Assembly: GCA_037179385.1 (NCBI GenBank) | Contig: CM074193.1 | Span: forward strand, 3,369,547-3,433,546 | Direction of reading: 5' to 3' | Source of the DNA: Holothuria scabra | Lineage: Eukaryota > Echinodermata > Holothuroidea > Aspidochirotida > Holothuriidae | DNA length: 64,000 nucleotides | Shown here: piece after piece, positions 36,709 to 47,649 of the stretch | Layout of the letters: each line of letters opens with the position of its first letter | Numbering within the stretch: position 1 is the first letter of the stretch | Translations under genes and position numbers: made by a program | The notes under the pieces: model-generated | What the model was told of the DNA's origin: nothing | Seen by the model: only the letters and a program-made list of their open reading frames with translations | The model's database searches: none

Positions 36709-36916
36709 GTGAGAGGAAACAATTATTAATTTTTTTTTATGTTTACACCCGCTTTTTCCTTGTTTTTTCCTCTTTTGCCACATGGTTAGTTTTAGTTTAT
36801 ATAAAAACACGATAGCTGTTAATTTATACTAAATGGCATATCGAATACAACTATATGAGATACAGAGCTCTAGACTTCCTTCTCCTTATATTCTCGAGGC
36901 ATGTAGAAGTGTTATC

Positions 36917-36944
36917 GTACTGTCCATGACGTCATGGACAGTAC
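36917..36944. other. 28-bp perfect palindrome with CRE-like TGACGTCA, unit 1
   Basis: The palindrome reads GTACTGTCCATGAC and its exact complement around the centre, which is TGACGTCA (36927-36934), the consensus of CREB/ATF binding. Repeated at 37473 and 38027. It also contains TACTGTCCATGA, which recurs inverted at 40122, so it may be a transposon end and not a regulatory site. Confidence 0.6.
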
Positions 36945-37251
36945 CTTAGGCACGCTTCTCATTTTCGAGGGACAGTTCTTTCGTTCAATGTTTATTGATT
37001 CTCAGTGAGTTGTTTGCTCTTCAATTGAGGTCATTATGAAGAGTGAGCTATGTAGACGGGAACGAGACTTCATGGTCACTTTAGGTTATGAAATGGCAAA
37101 AAATGAGCCAGTTTTATTTAGGCATTTATGCCTTCATACATGATTATTGAAGCATGTGTTCGACATGTTAATTTTAGAAATTTGGCAGTAAGATTTTCTG
37201 GAATTAATCTTCACTTGTTCTTTCTTTACAAATACGTGTTGGCATGAATAG

Positions 37252-37263
37252 ATTCCGGCACAG
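37252..37263 (+). CDS. Candidate 12-nt micro-exon (DSGT), unit 2
   Basis: Identical exon and splice sites to 36697-36708. Three identical exons in a row would give a DSGT tandem peptide if all are included. Confidence 0.5.
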
Positions 37264-37472
37264 GTGAGAGGAAACAATTATTATTTTTTTTAATTTTTAC
37301 ACCTGCTTTTTTCCTTGTTTTTTCTCTTTTGCCACATGGTTAGTTTTAGTTTTTATATAAAAACACGATAGCTGTTAATTTATACTAAATGTCATATCGA
37401 ATACAACTATATGAGATACAGAGCTCTAGGCTTCCTTCTCCTTATATTCTCGAGGCATGTAGAAGTGTTATC

Positions 37473-37500
37473 GTACTGTCCATGACGTCATGGACAGTAC
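37473..37500. other. 28-bp palindrome, unit 2
   Basis: Exact copy of the 36917 palindrome with central TGACGTCA. Confidence 0.6.
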
Positions 37501-37807
37501 CTTAGGCACGCTTCTCATTTTCGAGGGACAGTTCTTTCGTTCAATGTTTATTGATTCTCAGTGAGTTGTTTGCTCTTCAATTGAGGTCATTATGAAGAGT
37601 GAGCTATGTAGACGGGAACGAGACTTCATGGTCACTTTAGGTTATGATATGGCAAAAAATGAGCCAGTTTTATTTAGGCATTTATGCCTTCATACATGAT
37701 TATTGAAGCATGTGTTCGACATGTTAATTTAAGAAATTTGGCAGTAAGATTTTCTGGAATTAATCTTCACTTGTTCTTTCTTTACAAATACGTGTTGGCA
37801 TGAATAG

Positions 37808-37819
37808 ATTCCGGCACAG
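37808..37819 (+). CDS. Candidate 12-nt micro-exon (DSGT), unit 3
   Basis: Identical exon and splice sites to the other two units. Confidence 0.5.
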
Positions 37820-38026
37820 GTGAGAGGAAACAATTATTATTTTTTTTAATTTTTACACCTGCTTTTTTCCTTGTTTTTTCTCTTTTGCCACATGGTTAGT
37901 TTTAGTTAATATAAAAACACGATAGCTGTTAATTTATACTAAATGTCATATCGAATACAACTATATGAGATACAGAGCTCTAGACTTCCTTCTCCTTATA
38001 TTCTCGAGGCATGTAGAAGTGTTATC

Positions 38027-38054
38027 GTACTGTCCATGACGTCATGGACAGTAC
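38027..38054. other. 28-bp palindrome, unit 3
   Basis: Exact copy of the 36917 palindrome, and the left end of the candidate DNA element 38028-40133. Confidence 0.6.
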
Positions 38055-40133
38055 CTTAGGCACGCTTCTCATTTTCGAGGGACAGTTCTTTCGTTCAATG
38101 TTTATTGATTCTCAGTGAGTTGTTTGCTCTTCAATTGAGTTCATTATGAAGAGTGAGTCATGTAGATGGGAACGAGACTTCATGGTCACTTTTGGTTATG
38201 ATATGGCAAAAAATGAGCTAGTTTTATTTAGGCATTTATGTATTTTATTGTTTTGTAAAAGAATGCTTGAGTAAGTCAAATTTGTTGACAGTATGCTTGC
38301 TCATCACACAACGGCCATATTTCCGCATTGTACCTGTAGTATATCGCGCACAGTGTCGCTAAACGCGAACAAGCTAAAGAGCATTGTAGTATTGTGACAC
38401 ACTGCACTCTGCACACACACTGAACTGTCGTATCTCGCAAGTGATTGTAGTTCGGAGAACAACCTAGACATTTATGTTCGCATCAAGGCCTATGTTTAAA
38501 TCATAAATGTTAGCATTTGACGTTAACTTCAGTGTCATATTTCTCTCTTCCTAAAAGTTACGTAAGACTTGTCTTAGCCTTGCCAGATGCTAGGTGTATC
38601 TTGAGAAGTAATTAGAAATTATCTTTCTCTATGCACAAAACCATAGCAGGCAGTCATCTCGCTATAATCTAGCAACAATCTACGCATAGGACGTTAGTGC
38701 AGTCTGCTCTGTCAATGTATATAGAAAGTCTGAGTTAAACTTAGCTTTTGTTGGGTCTAGCACCGGCGGTCGGTGACAATACATTATCATCTATGGTTTT
38801 GTATAAGAATTTGGACTTTGTCAGTGGCTAAAATCGACAGATTTTTCAAGAAAGTTGTTACATTTTGGAAATAATGTATTACGTTTAGATCAAATTACCA
38901 AGCGGCCGTGCTATCGTTTGGTTCGAACAGTGGCGACCAATTTTCCCATGATTCTTTGTACAATATAGGAAGTACGTGGGCATAACATACGCCACAAGAC
39001 CCACGGATGTTTGTGTATTTTATCATTCTCAGAATGATGGTCATTCTCAGAATTAGCATAGGGGTCTATACTTTTCTTTTTGTCTGCACTTAGGGTTACC
39101 ATAGGCCAATTTATTTTCTCGCAAGGAGGACATGCATGGCCACCCTGGTGAAGAGGTCTAACTTAGGAGGGGTGGGTGGGGAGTTTGGAACCTTTGCTGG
39201 TTTTCCGCAATGGTGTCTACATGCAAAAGATGGTGTCATAAGTTGTTGCTTTTACTAGAGTTTCCTCTAACTTGATTGATCCAAAATAAGGGAAAACCTG
39301 TCAGATCATTAAATACACATGATGAAACGTTCTTTCTTACTTTTTGTAACATTTTTCCTCTCTGCCCGATTACCTCTTATTACTTCAAGGAGAAATTAAA
39401 GACGCCCACTACATGCAGACTTGATTAAGTCAAGTTTCATATTTGATTTATTAATTGACAGTAAAAGATGTGTTTAAATACACAAAAGTTACGTAACATT
39501 TGGGGTTAGCTAACAGGTTAGTCAGCATGTGTTAATTGCTTTTCACGCAGTGTGAACACTTTGAAAGCATAGCTCATTTGAGGTCACAGATCATGTTACA
39601 AACTCAGATATTAGTTACCCACCATACCGCCTTTGATGTTCTGGGGTGTCTATGTTGCTTTTTCAAGAAGCGACGTCACAGCATGATGAAATGCGGACAC
39701 TCGTGGTGGCGGTAATTTTACAAAATCGCCCGGACACCAGCACGAAACAGTAAAAACCGGACGTGTCCTGGTAAAACCGAACGTCTTGTAACCCTACCTG
39801 CAGTGCCACTGTGAGCACTAGGCATACTTTGCGACTTCTGGTTGGTCACTGCCGTTACATCGGCATTGCATGAATAGCCTAAAGGCCTAGGTGGTGATTC
39901 TTCAATTGGCCTGATAAGCATTATGAGGAAAAGTGAAATCCTGCATAATTTATGTGCATCACGAGATTCCGAGCCGAAAAGTAACAAACGGTTGAAATCT
40001 ACAACAAGCAACCAACACAGTACTGCAATGGTTATGTTCAGGTATATCACATCGGCCCAAAAAGTAAAAGGACGATATTCCAAGCTTTAGTTCGTACCCG
40101 GTTACATTGGTACAGAAACAATCATGGACAGTA
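38028..40133. mobile_element. Candidate DNA element with 12-bp terminal inverted repeats
   Basis: TACTGTCCATGA at 38028-38039 and TCATGGACAGTA at 40122-40133 are exact inverted repeats. To the left, sequence matches the intronic cassette (gaggcatgtagaagt); to the right the cassette resumes (gaattttacaac.. near 40185), as expected for an insertion. The interior is unlike the rest of the window, includes a nested hAT-like element and has no recognisable transposase. The ORF on the minus strand at 39718-40083 is unrecognised. Confidence 0.5.
39091..39796. mobile_element. Nested small hAT-like element
   Basis: TAGGGTTAC at 39091-39099 and GTAACCCTA at 39788-39796 are exact 9-bp inverted ends. 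The flanking eight bases (tctgcact left, cctgcagt right) match at six of eight, consistent with an old 8-bp target duplication. Sub-terminal sequence (ggaggacatg.. left, cggacgtgtcctgg right) is also partly complementary. Non-autonomous. Confidence 0.5.
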
Positions 40134-40906
40134 AGTGGTTACGATTTTCGTAACCACATTTCTAGTTAATAGTGAAAGACTTACAGAATTTTACAACATG
40201 TTTAGGAGTAGAAGTCCACAAAATATTTGATATTCCGCTCACTGTTTTTAAAATTAAGACTTTAAATAATTTCTTTGTAATACCACCACCCATGCTGTCA
40301 TTTGTATATTCAAGCATCACTAATAATATCAAAGCAAGTGTTCTTTGGGTGCACTCATTTTGGATGTTAAATTCGGGGTGTTAAAAACCATGAAGTAATA
40401 CGATTAGTGTTTATTGGGCACAAAAGCTTTTTTCATTTGAAGAAACTTAATTAAAAGGAAGAATAAAGGACATTACGTGGCCGTATATCTTTAGTGTAAA
40501 CCTCGTTGTTTTGGGCATTTACTGGTCCATTGGAAACGGGCCGTTAAAAGTACACTGATAAAGGGTAAAAGCTGTAAAATGATGCAAAATATATATAAAG
40601 TTAAAAGATTTTGAAATATTCCAAATTTCTTGAAACTGGAATTGATGTTAAAATACTATTGCCATGATGTATTTTTCTGGCAATTTTTCTTCTGTAGTAA
40701 GTAGCATTAAAAATATTAAATAGCTTTCACCTTCGTTTCGTTTCTGTGATATATCCTTCTTATCTGAAAATTTCGAAACTTCTGACCTTTGAAACTTTTT
40801 CTAATAGTGTGTTCGTCATGTTTTGAATTTGTTCTTCAACTAGATTATTTTTTAATCATCTCGTTCGTTATTTTTGCCATTTCTTTTGCCTTGACGGCCT
40901 CCCCAG

Positions 40907-40912
40907 CTCCAG
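40907..40912 (+). CDS. Candidate 6-nt micro-exon (AP)
   Basis: The acceptor ttgacggcctccccag is pyrimidine-rich; CTCCAG is followed by donor gtaagaaa. Phase 1 gives A-P. Upstream tttttgccatttcttttgcc looks like a normal polypyrimidine tract. Confidence 0.4.
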
Positions 40913-42185
40913 GTAAGAAAAATTGTATTTTTTATCTCGAAAAATATACCTCTGGTAACTTTCGTAGCTACCATCACTTGGTGAGACTCATTATACCTTC
41001 ATTTAACAAAGTCATACTGTACCTTTTTCTTGAAAGTCTGGCCTCCTGTTTTAAGCAACATTAAACTTAAGATAAAGTACATTTCTTCCGTGCCTAGGGC
41101 CTATATTAAACACAATTTTGGACAAATCACTTGCCTTTGCATGTCAGTAAGGTTCCGTTCAACTACATGGCATTGTAATTTTGGTTATAGCTATTTTAAG
41201 CTCAAACCAGCTAAAAGGGCTGTTTAAGCTTTTGTGATAATTCCACCGTTGCTTTTAATTGTCTTTAATACTCTCAAGAGCACACGTGAGGATGGATTTT
41301 AACCTTTAATACTATAATCTGAATCATGCCACACTTTAATGAGGATCTTGGTCTGCAGTTAATCAAATTGCTCGCTGACTCTCTCGTTAACTTAAAACAT
41401 CGATTAATCTCTTTGCTCACATTGTGTATACACACTTAGTGGTAGCTTACACAAGTTACAAGGTCAAAAAATTATATAGATCATAATAAGGTGACATAGG
41501 GAAATGGTACGAAAATTTGAGAAAGGTCCCAAAACTTGTTATCACGATGTTCATGCCATATAATATGTCATTTAAGATTTGTAACTCCCCCAGAACGAAC
41601 AAAATGTTTGAGTGAGTAATTCAACAGATGTGAGTTTCAAAACAGTTGTTTCTCTAATTCATAAAATATTCTGAAGAGATTATAAACCTCGCGAAAGCGT
41701 TGTAGCGTGTGACACATGTTGTAATCTCAGATTTTTTGTGCAAACGCTCTGTCTGAACTACATTAATGGTGCCCATATTGCTAGACACACAACAAATACT
41801 TTAGATCGAACACACCCAAGTCTTGGGGTCAAAAACAAATTGATGAGGTTGGTGTCTATGGGGCAAGAACCGCCTTACAATCCAAATCACCATAATCCAG
41901 ATGACCACTTCCTGTAGCCACAAACAATTTTACACGGCTAAACGTGTTTCTGAGAACTTTGCGACATAGAAGTTTTGAGAAGCAGACATAGATTTATTTG
42001 GAGTTATTCTGTGTAATCCGCGTGGTTTGGAGCATTAATCCTTTTTTTTTTTAACTAAGTCCCCCCCCCCCCCATTTTATGGTTTCTACAAATATTAAGT
42101 CGTCAAGCGCAGGTATTTGAAATGAAAATCGGTAGTTAAGATATGTTTTCCTGGAGTTAAAATTTTGAAGAATAAGTGTTTAAGC

Positions 42186-43342
42186 TTACACTCTTAAAAC
42201 ACTGGGCAATATTTTCGTTGGGTAAAACGCTTTGGTTAAATGTTGGTCAAACTTTGCTCATTTAATGGTAAAAACGTTTCTTCGATTCACGTTTATTCCA
42301 CTATCCAATCATTGGGCAAACTGTTAACAAGCTTACACTCAACGGTTGGGCATATATTTGGTCTATCTACTTGTTGGGTAATTAATTGCTAATTAGCATA
42401 ATGTTTGCTCATTGGTTGGGCAATAAACTTTGCGCGTTCCGCATACGTAAATGTGATAAAAGCATTGCACACAATGAACATGTGAAAGTTAAGAACAGGC
42501 GTACGTACGTATTTCTCAGTGGTTCAAAGTCATTAGCAGCTCATCAAACGACAACTATCTCGCTGATTAATGACTCAGATTACCTTGAGGAATGGAGCTT
42601 GGGGGGTTCTTGAGTGTGTTTGAGGCTAAATACGAGTACAAGGAGTTGTGTGGAGTATTTAATGTTTATATCGAAGATATAATCAACACGATTTAGGAAG
42701 AAACTGGTGCTGCTACTGAGCCATGGCCGAAACGTTCGCCTGCTCATCCAGGCTAGGCTAACATAGCCTAACACTATGTTTGGTACTGTAATGTGTCAAT
42801 GTGAGTTTGATTAGCCTACAGACTAGGCTAGCCTACATCCTTTGGCTTACTATGGCAGCATCACGGTTTCCTAATCGTTTGATTCTATCACTGGATACTT
42901 CTCTCCTTGCCATGTGCTCATATTTATTTCAACACAATCTTCAAGTCTTCATGATGCCTTATTGTCGGATAATCTGAGCCTGATTTATAAATGGCCACAT
43001 TTACTAGGGCAATGCACTAGGGATTAGCCCAACAGTTGGTTAAAGAATATGCCCAACTGATGTTGAAAAAGCACCCACGGTTATGGAAAAGATGATGAAC
43101 GTTTAACCAACGGTTGGTGAATGCATTTGCCCAACATCTTAATAAAAGACGTGCCCAACAAGTGGGTATGTTTTAAATGCTCATTTACCAAACAGTTGGG
43201 TAGTTTCCTGCCCAACAGTTAGGTTCAAACTTTACCAAATTTGGTTGGTTAAAGTTTTGCCCAACTGTTTAGGTTGTTGAATAGATGCCCAGTGTTGGTC
43301 AAAAAGTTGGGCAAATTTTGCCCATTTTTTTTAAGAGTGTAA
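42186..43342. mobile_element. Small DNA element with TTACACTCTTAA ends and TTGGGCAA sub-repeats
   Basis: The exact inverted ends TTACACTCTTAA and TTAAGAGTGTAA lie at 42186 and 43342. The interior carries many copies of a word around GTTGGGCAA in both orientations near the two ends (for example 42345, 42415, 43025, 43070, 43130, 43195). No transposase is seen. TTA/TAA is both terminus and possible target duplication. Similar GTTGGGTAA sub-repeats occur at 46958, 49230 and 49768. Confidence 0.7.
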
Positions 43343-44862
43343 ATTAATTGTCACAATTAAGAAATTTGGATATAAAATGAAAAAAGTGCTCGTTTTGTGT
43401 ACAAACTGTTCGATATTAATCTTTGATCTCCTTTTGCCTTCCTTTGTTTACGTGTTTCCTGAACAATTTTATGGTTCTGTTAGTACAAACGTATATAAGA
43501 ACGATTTCCCCAGAAGTTACTACTTCTAGAATCTTATGTCGTTAACATACATATTGTACAGTTTGAAAAATTTAAAATGAAGGTTAAATTCTACATAATG
43601 TTGCGAAATGTAAAGGGGTAAAATGTTCAGAAATTATTTTAAGATCTTGATATTGCGATGAAGGTACAAAAGTTATTATAGCGATGTATTCTTATCTGTC
43701 AATTTTTACTTCTATAAGGTTTTAACTAATTAAGCTTTGTGAAGAAAATTAATTTCTCGTTTTCACCTTGGTTTCTCTCTGTGAGATCATTCGTTGAAAT
43801 GTGTTCTTCGGCTTTTTTGTACTGTTTTCAAATTGCCTCTTCCGTAAATTTAAAATTTACACTTTTAAAAAGCCAATGAAAATTTCAACGAAAGCAGTTT
43901 TTTGTTTGAAAATTTTTAAGAACAAAAGTTTCGCTCCGTGAATCTTTGTGTTTAAGGAGTGGTTAAAACATTCACAGCATTCTTTATATTGAGAAAATGT
44001 AAACGTTCTAAATCTGAAAATGTTTTGATAACTTTCTTAGTATTCACCAATCGGTGAGACTCGTTTGCTGTTTTTCTGTTGCAAAGTATACCGTACCTCA
44101 CAAAAAGGTATTACTTTCTTCTGTTTTTTATTTTGAACCACTCTGCTACATATCGACATAGGCTTTTAATTTGGAACATCAACGTAACTTTTGTTGAGCA
44201 ACATATCTAGTACAGAATTGTCTGGCCTGTCATGACAAGGAAGAGTCAGTAAGTTAGTTAGTTAGATAGAGTTTTACGGTCAAGTTTCCAACCTACTGAT
44301 TCAAGTCGAGCCGGCCACGGCCTTTTTCACAAGGAAAAGAGGATATGGCTTATTTGCTTAATATTGTTTCAGTGTTGCCTTTTTGGAAGGAATTTTAACA
44401 TTAACATGATACAAGTTAAGGAAAAAATTTTCTTTCCGGCCAACATTTTCGGTAAATTAGTTTAGTTATGACTTGACAAAAGCATATACAAGTGAGCACA
44501 GGTCGACACAAGGAAATTAAGAATGTTCGATGTGTAAGGAATTAGAAGAGAGAGCGCATGTCTTCGGAGCTGTGAGAGATTGGACGAAAACTGGGGATGG
44601 GATGGGAGAATTCAATGCAGTCAACGGATTGCACCAAATATTATGGTGAATTTGAATTACATATATTCTAGCATCCCAATTGCTTATCTTGATCATAGGT
44701 GCTATATTTTGCCGGTACGGTGCAATTTTCCACCAGAACCTTGCACAAAATGACTTGCCGTTTGATTCTAGTAACCCTAATTTTTCAAATATCGTATAAG
44801 CCAATCAGATTGCTTCATTAAGGGGTATTGTCTTTTACGTCCCCATTTTGCGTGTCCCAGCT

Positions 44863-45311
44863 TGATTGACTGACTGACTGACTGATTGACTGACCTACTG
44901 ACTGACTGACCGACTGACTGACTCACTCACTCAATCACGAACTAACTAAAAGACTGACTCACTCACTAACTAACTAACAAATTAACTAACTTACTAACTA
45001 ACTCTCTAAACAACTAACTAACTAACTCACTTACTAACTAACTAAAAAACTAACTGACTCACTCACTAACTAACTAAGTAACTAACTAACTAACAAACTA
45101 ATTAACTAACTAACTAACTTACTAACTTACTCTCTAACCAACTAACTAACTAACTCTCTAAATAACTAAGTAACTAACTTACCAAATAACTAATTTTCTA
45201 ACTAACTAACGAACGAAGTTACAAACTAACTTACTAACCAAGTGACTAACTAACTGACTAACCAACTAACTAACTTACTTACTTACTAACTAACGTTCAA
45301 ACTAACTAACC
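44863..45311. repeat. Imperfect tetranucleotide tract (GACT to CTAA)
   Basis: Starts as GACT repeats and grades into CTAA repeats over about 450 bp with point interruptions. Simple-sequence DNA; no function inferred. Confidence 0.95.
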
Positions 45312-45789
45312 CAGCGTTTAGGCTATACTTTTCGCGACCTACTCTACACCTTTTCTAGCTACCTTTTATCACACTACGTAACTTCAATTCATTAGTTAAG
45401 TTTGACAAACCAGTCCGCCGTGCAAATAACGCTGGGATAATGCTTTACCCAAAACGACTATATCGTGACTCTCTTATGCTCGCCACAAATTTGTGTCGAC
45501 TAAGCCCGGCAATCTGAGAGCTAAATCTATTGATAAATGCTACTTTGAAATCAGTCGGCAACCCCGATCTCGTCAAGAAAGACGCAGTGTTCACTCACCA
45601 CACAATTAATAGGACAAGGAATAAAATACACAATTGTGATTCTCGCAGCAATCTGCAACTTTCATTGTTTACTTTTCCTGTGATCATTCAATCTTTTATC
45701 AGTTCTTTTCTTTGGGTAGCTAAAAGCTAATTGTAATAAGAACAATGAATTGCTAACCACTATTCTACGAAAGCACATTAGTGTCATGA

Positions 45790-46940
45790 GACAAATATAT
45801 TTATGCCGTTAACATAACTTTTCACGTCGTTAATACGACTTATAAAGTCGTTTATGTGAGGAAACTATGTGCTCACTACGAATCATTATCCGTTTATACG
45901 ACCTATATTGTCTTTCGTACGACTCTCTATCTCGCTAACAAGACTCAATAAGTCGTATATTACCACATTATAAGGACGCAGCGTTACGCGTGTGCATGTC
46001 TTTAAGACGTATCCTCCATAACGCGGCGACTAACATCCGCATTTTTATGTTTTTATCTCGTTTTGAGGTCATTTAAACACCCGTGAACACAAGTCCTCTC
46101 ATCGTGGGATAGGACCATATTTACATCTGTTGGAAGTATGGGGTTGGCTTTAACAAGAGAAGAGGGGTTGGGATACCGTCTGGAGAGTTCTCAAAATCAA
46201 AGAAATAATTTCAAATTTGACAATTACTAAACTGTGCAACACACTGAAGACATGAGGCTAGGGAAATGATGTCATCGTCAAACCCCAAAATATGGGTTTT
46301 CACGATGTTGACTAGTACTCATTCATATGGTAATATTACCTTAAGTCCTTCAAAATTCCTTATTCTCGAGGCCACTTTACCCTTACTTTACCCAACAAAA
46401 GACTGAACCCTAACCCAATCCCAAACCGTACACCATCCACAATCGAAGCATAAGGGGAACTCTTGGCAAAACCCTGTTTTGATAATGCGGTGACGTTCTT
46501 TCCCCAGCCGCATCTCACTGTAGTAAATATTTAATGTACCTCTTTTTCCGAATATCGGCAAATACTTTACGTTTCTACTCCAATTGAACATTCTGCTATT
46601 ATTGTTAATTTCAATATGCAACAACTTATATTCCTATGAAACACACAATGAAGAACATTTTTGTTGTATTTTATGTTATATCGTTAATAGGACTGATCAG
46701 TCATACTAACGACAAAACTAAGTCATGTTAATGGTATAATGGGTCGTGTTAAGTTCATAGTAAACACAAGTTAATGACGTTATACGTTGTAATAAAGACT
46801 TTATAAGTCGTATCAAAGGGATAATAAGTCGTATAGACGGGATATTTAGTCGTTTTCACGAGATCATTATTCGTTTTAACGAAATAAAAGTTCGTATAAA
46901 ACAACTTAATAAATTGTTTGGACGAGATAATAAGTCACAA
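45790..46940. mobile_element. Probable element with iterated ACGACTTAT motifs
   Basis: Words around tacgacttataaagtcgt recur, forward near 45830-45960 and inverted near 46785-46925, so the two ends are inverted relative to each other. About a dozen gtcgt/acgac words lie at each end and almost none in the middle. Exact termini were not resolved. No coding region. Confidence 0.5.
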
Positions 46941-46957
46941 ATTCATCTGAAAAATGA

Positions 46958-47157
46958 ACTCTAAAACGCCCTGTTCGAATTTAACCAGAAAAAGGATTGA
47001 ATGGTCACTGAACCAGGAGATGATCAAATATTTGCCTAGATTTGGTTCTTTTTGAACCGAAACTACTCAAACATTTAACGCAAGAGTGATATGTGCTCAG
47101 CACTTGGTTAAAAAAGTTCACAGATTGGGTACTGTTTTACCCAACTGTTTTTAGAGT
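46958..47157. mobile_element. Small MITE-like element, 200 bp
   Basis: ACTCTAAAA at 46958 and TTTTTAGAGT ending at 47157 are inverted ends. The right sub-terminus has acccaactg, related to the GTTGGGTAA family at 49768. Confidence 0.55.
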
Positions 47158-47300
47158 ACTGGTAAGCAGAGGTCGACACAATGAGTTAAGAATGTCGGAT
47201 ATTTCAGGAAGTACAAAACATAGCGCATGTCTTGGGAGCTGTGAGAGAGTAAATTAAAACTTGGTTGTGGGTGGAAGAATTCATTGAAGAAGACCAGTAG

Positions 47301-47309
47301 GAACTTCGG
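47301..47309 (+). CDS. Candidate 9-nt micro-exon (GTS)
   Basis: Acceptor agaagaccagtag, GAACTTCGG, donor gtaagaaa. Phase 1 reads G-T-S. The pyrimidine tract is weak, the donor strong. Confidence 0.4.
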
Positions 47310-47592
47310 GTAAGAAAATGTCAATACTTTGTGACTTGAAATACATTTTTGGTGACTGTGGTGATTTTTTATCAATTCGTGAGCCTCGTCTCACTTCTTG
47401 TTTACTTATTGGAATGTATTCCTAAAGCAAGAATGGTGGATATGTAAGAAGAGCATATGTGTTGAGAGTTTTGTGAGAGTGGGCGAAACCCGGGCAGTGC
47501 GTGGAAGTATAGGGATTGCACCAAGTTTTTATGGTGAATTACTGGGTTATTACAGAGTAAATGCCTCACTAATATGTTTATTTTTTTTTTAG

Positions 47593-47616
47593 TGCCAACC
47601 ACCTTGGAACATTCAG
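47593..47616 (+). CDS. Candidate 24-nt micro-exon (VPTTLEHS)
   Basis: A long T tract (tatttttttttttag) precedes 24 bases and donor gtgagaaa. Phase 1 gives (V)-P-T-T-L-E-H-S. One of the strongest acceptor contexts in the window. Confidence 0.55.
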
Positions 47617-47649
47617 GTGAGAAAATGACAATTCTTTCTTTCTCAAAAA

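Larger units (their letters stand above)
36579..38240 (+). repeat. Triplicated 555-bp micro-exon cassette
   Basis: Three near-identical units start with GCCTTCATACATGA at 36579, 37130 and 37686 (periods 551 and 556) and end at ttatttaggcatttatg. Each contains an identical 12-nt exon and a 28-bp palindrome. Copies two and three agree with each other more closely than with copy one (for example ggaattaat against ggcattaat). The third unit continues at its right edge into unique sequence, while the first two jump back to the unit start. Confidence 0.9.
29640..44100 (+). repeat. Second exon-cassette array (intronic repeat family)
   Basis: Recurring blocks include tttggggt..aaaaac..ttgtgtctatggggcaa (29700, 33390, 35560, 40370, 41820), cctcagaact..attttcaaa after the 6-nt exon (30735, 33885, 35985, 43510) and tctttcgttggaaatgtgttc (31075, 32110, 34200, 36340, 43790). 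These define about six to eight diverged cassettes, each carrying zero to two candidate micro-exons. The 183-codon ORF at 30802-31353 and similar Phe-rich ORFs are readings of this intronic repeat. Confidence 0.65.
44520..47620 (+). repeat. Third exon-cassette family
   Basis: A block of the form ggtcgacaca..ttaagaatg..gcgcatgtctt.ggagctgtgagag..gaattca occurs at 44500-44660, 47165-47300 and, shorter, 47430-47540. The second is followed by exon 47301 and the third by exon 47593; the first has lost its exon. Other DNA has been inserted between copies one and two. Confidence 0.6.

Noticed and set aside
39718..40083. 121-codon ORF on the minus strand
   Set aside because: No recognisable domain; it crosses the end of a nested hAT-like element, which makes a conserved gene unlikely.
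41640..41700. CTGAAGA followed by GAAA resembling a hammerhead
   Set aside because: No stem II can form between the two boxes, and sister cassettes do not keep either box.
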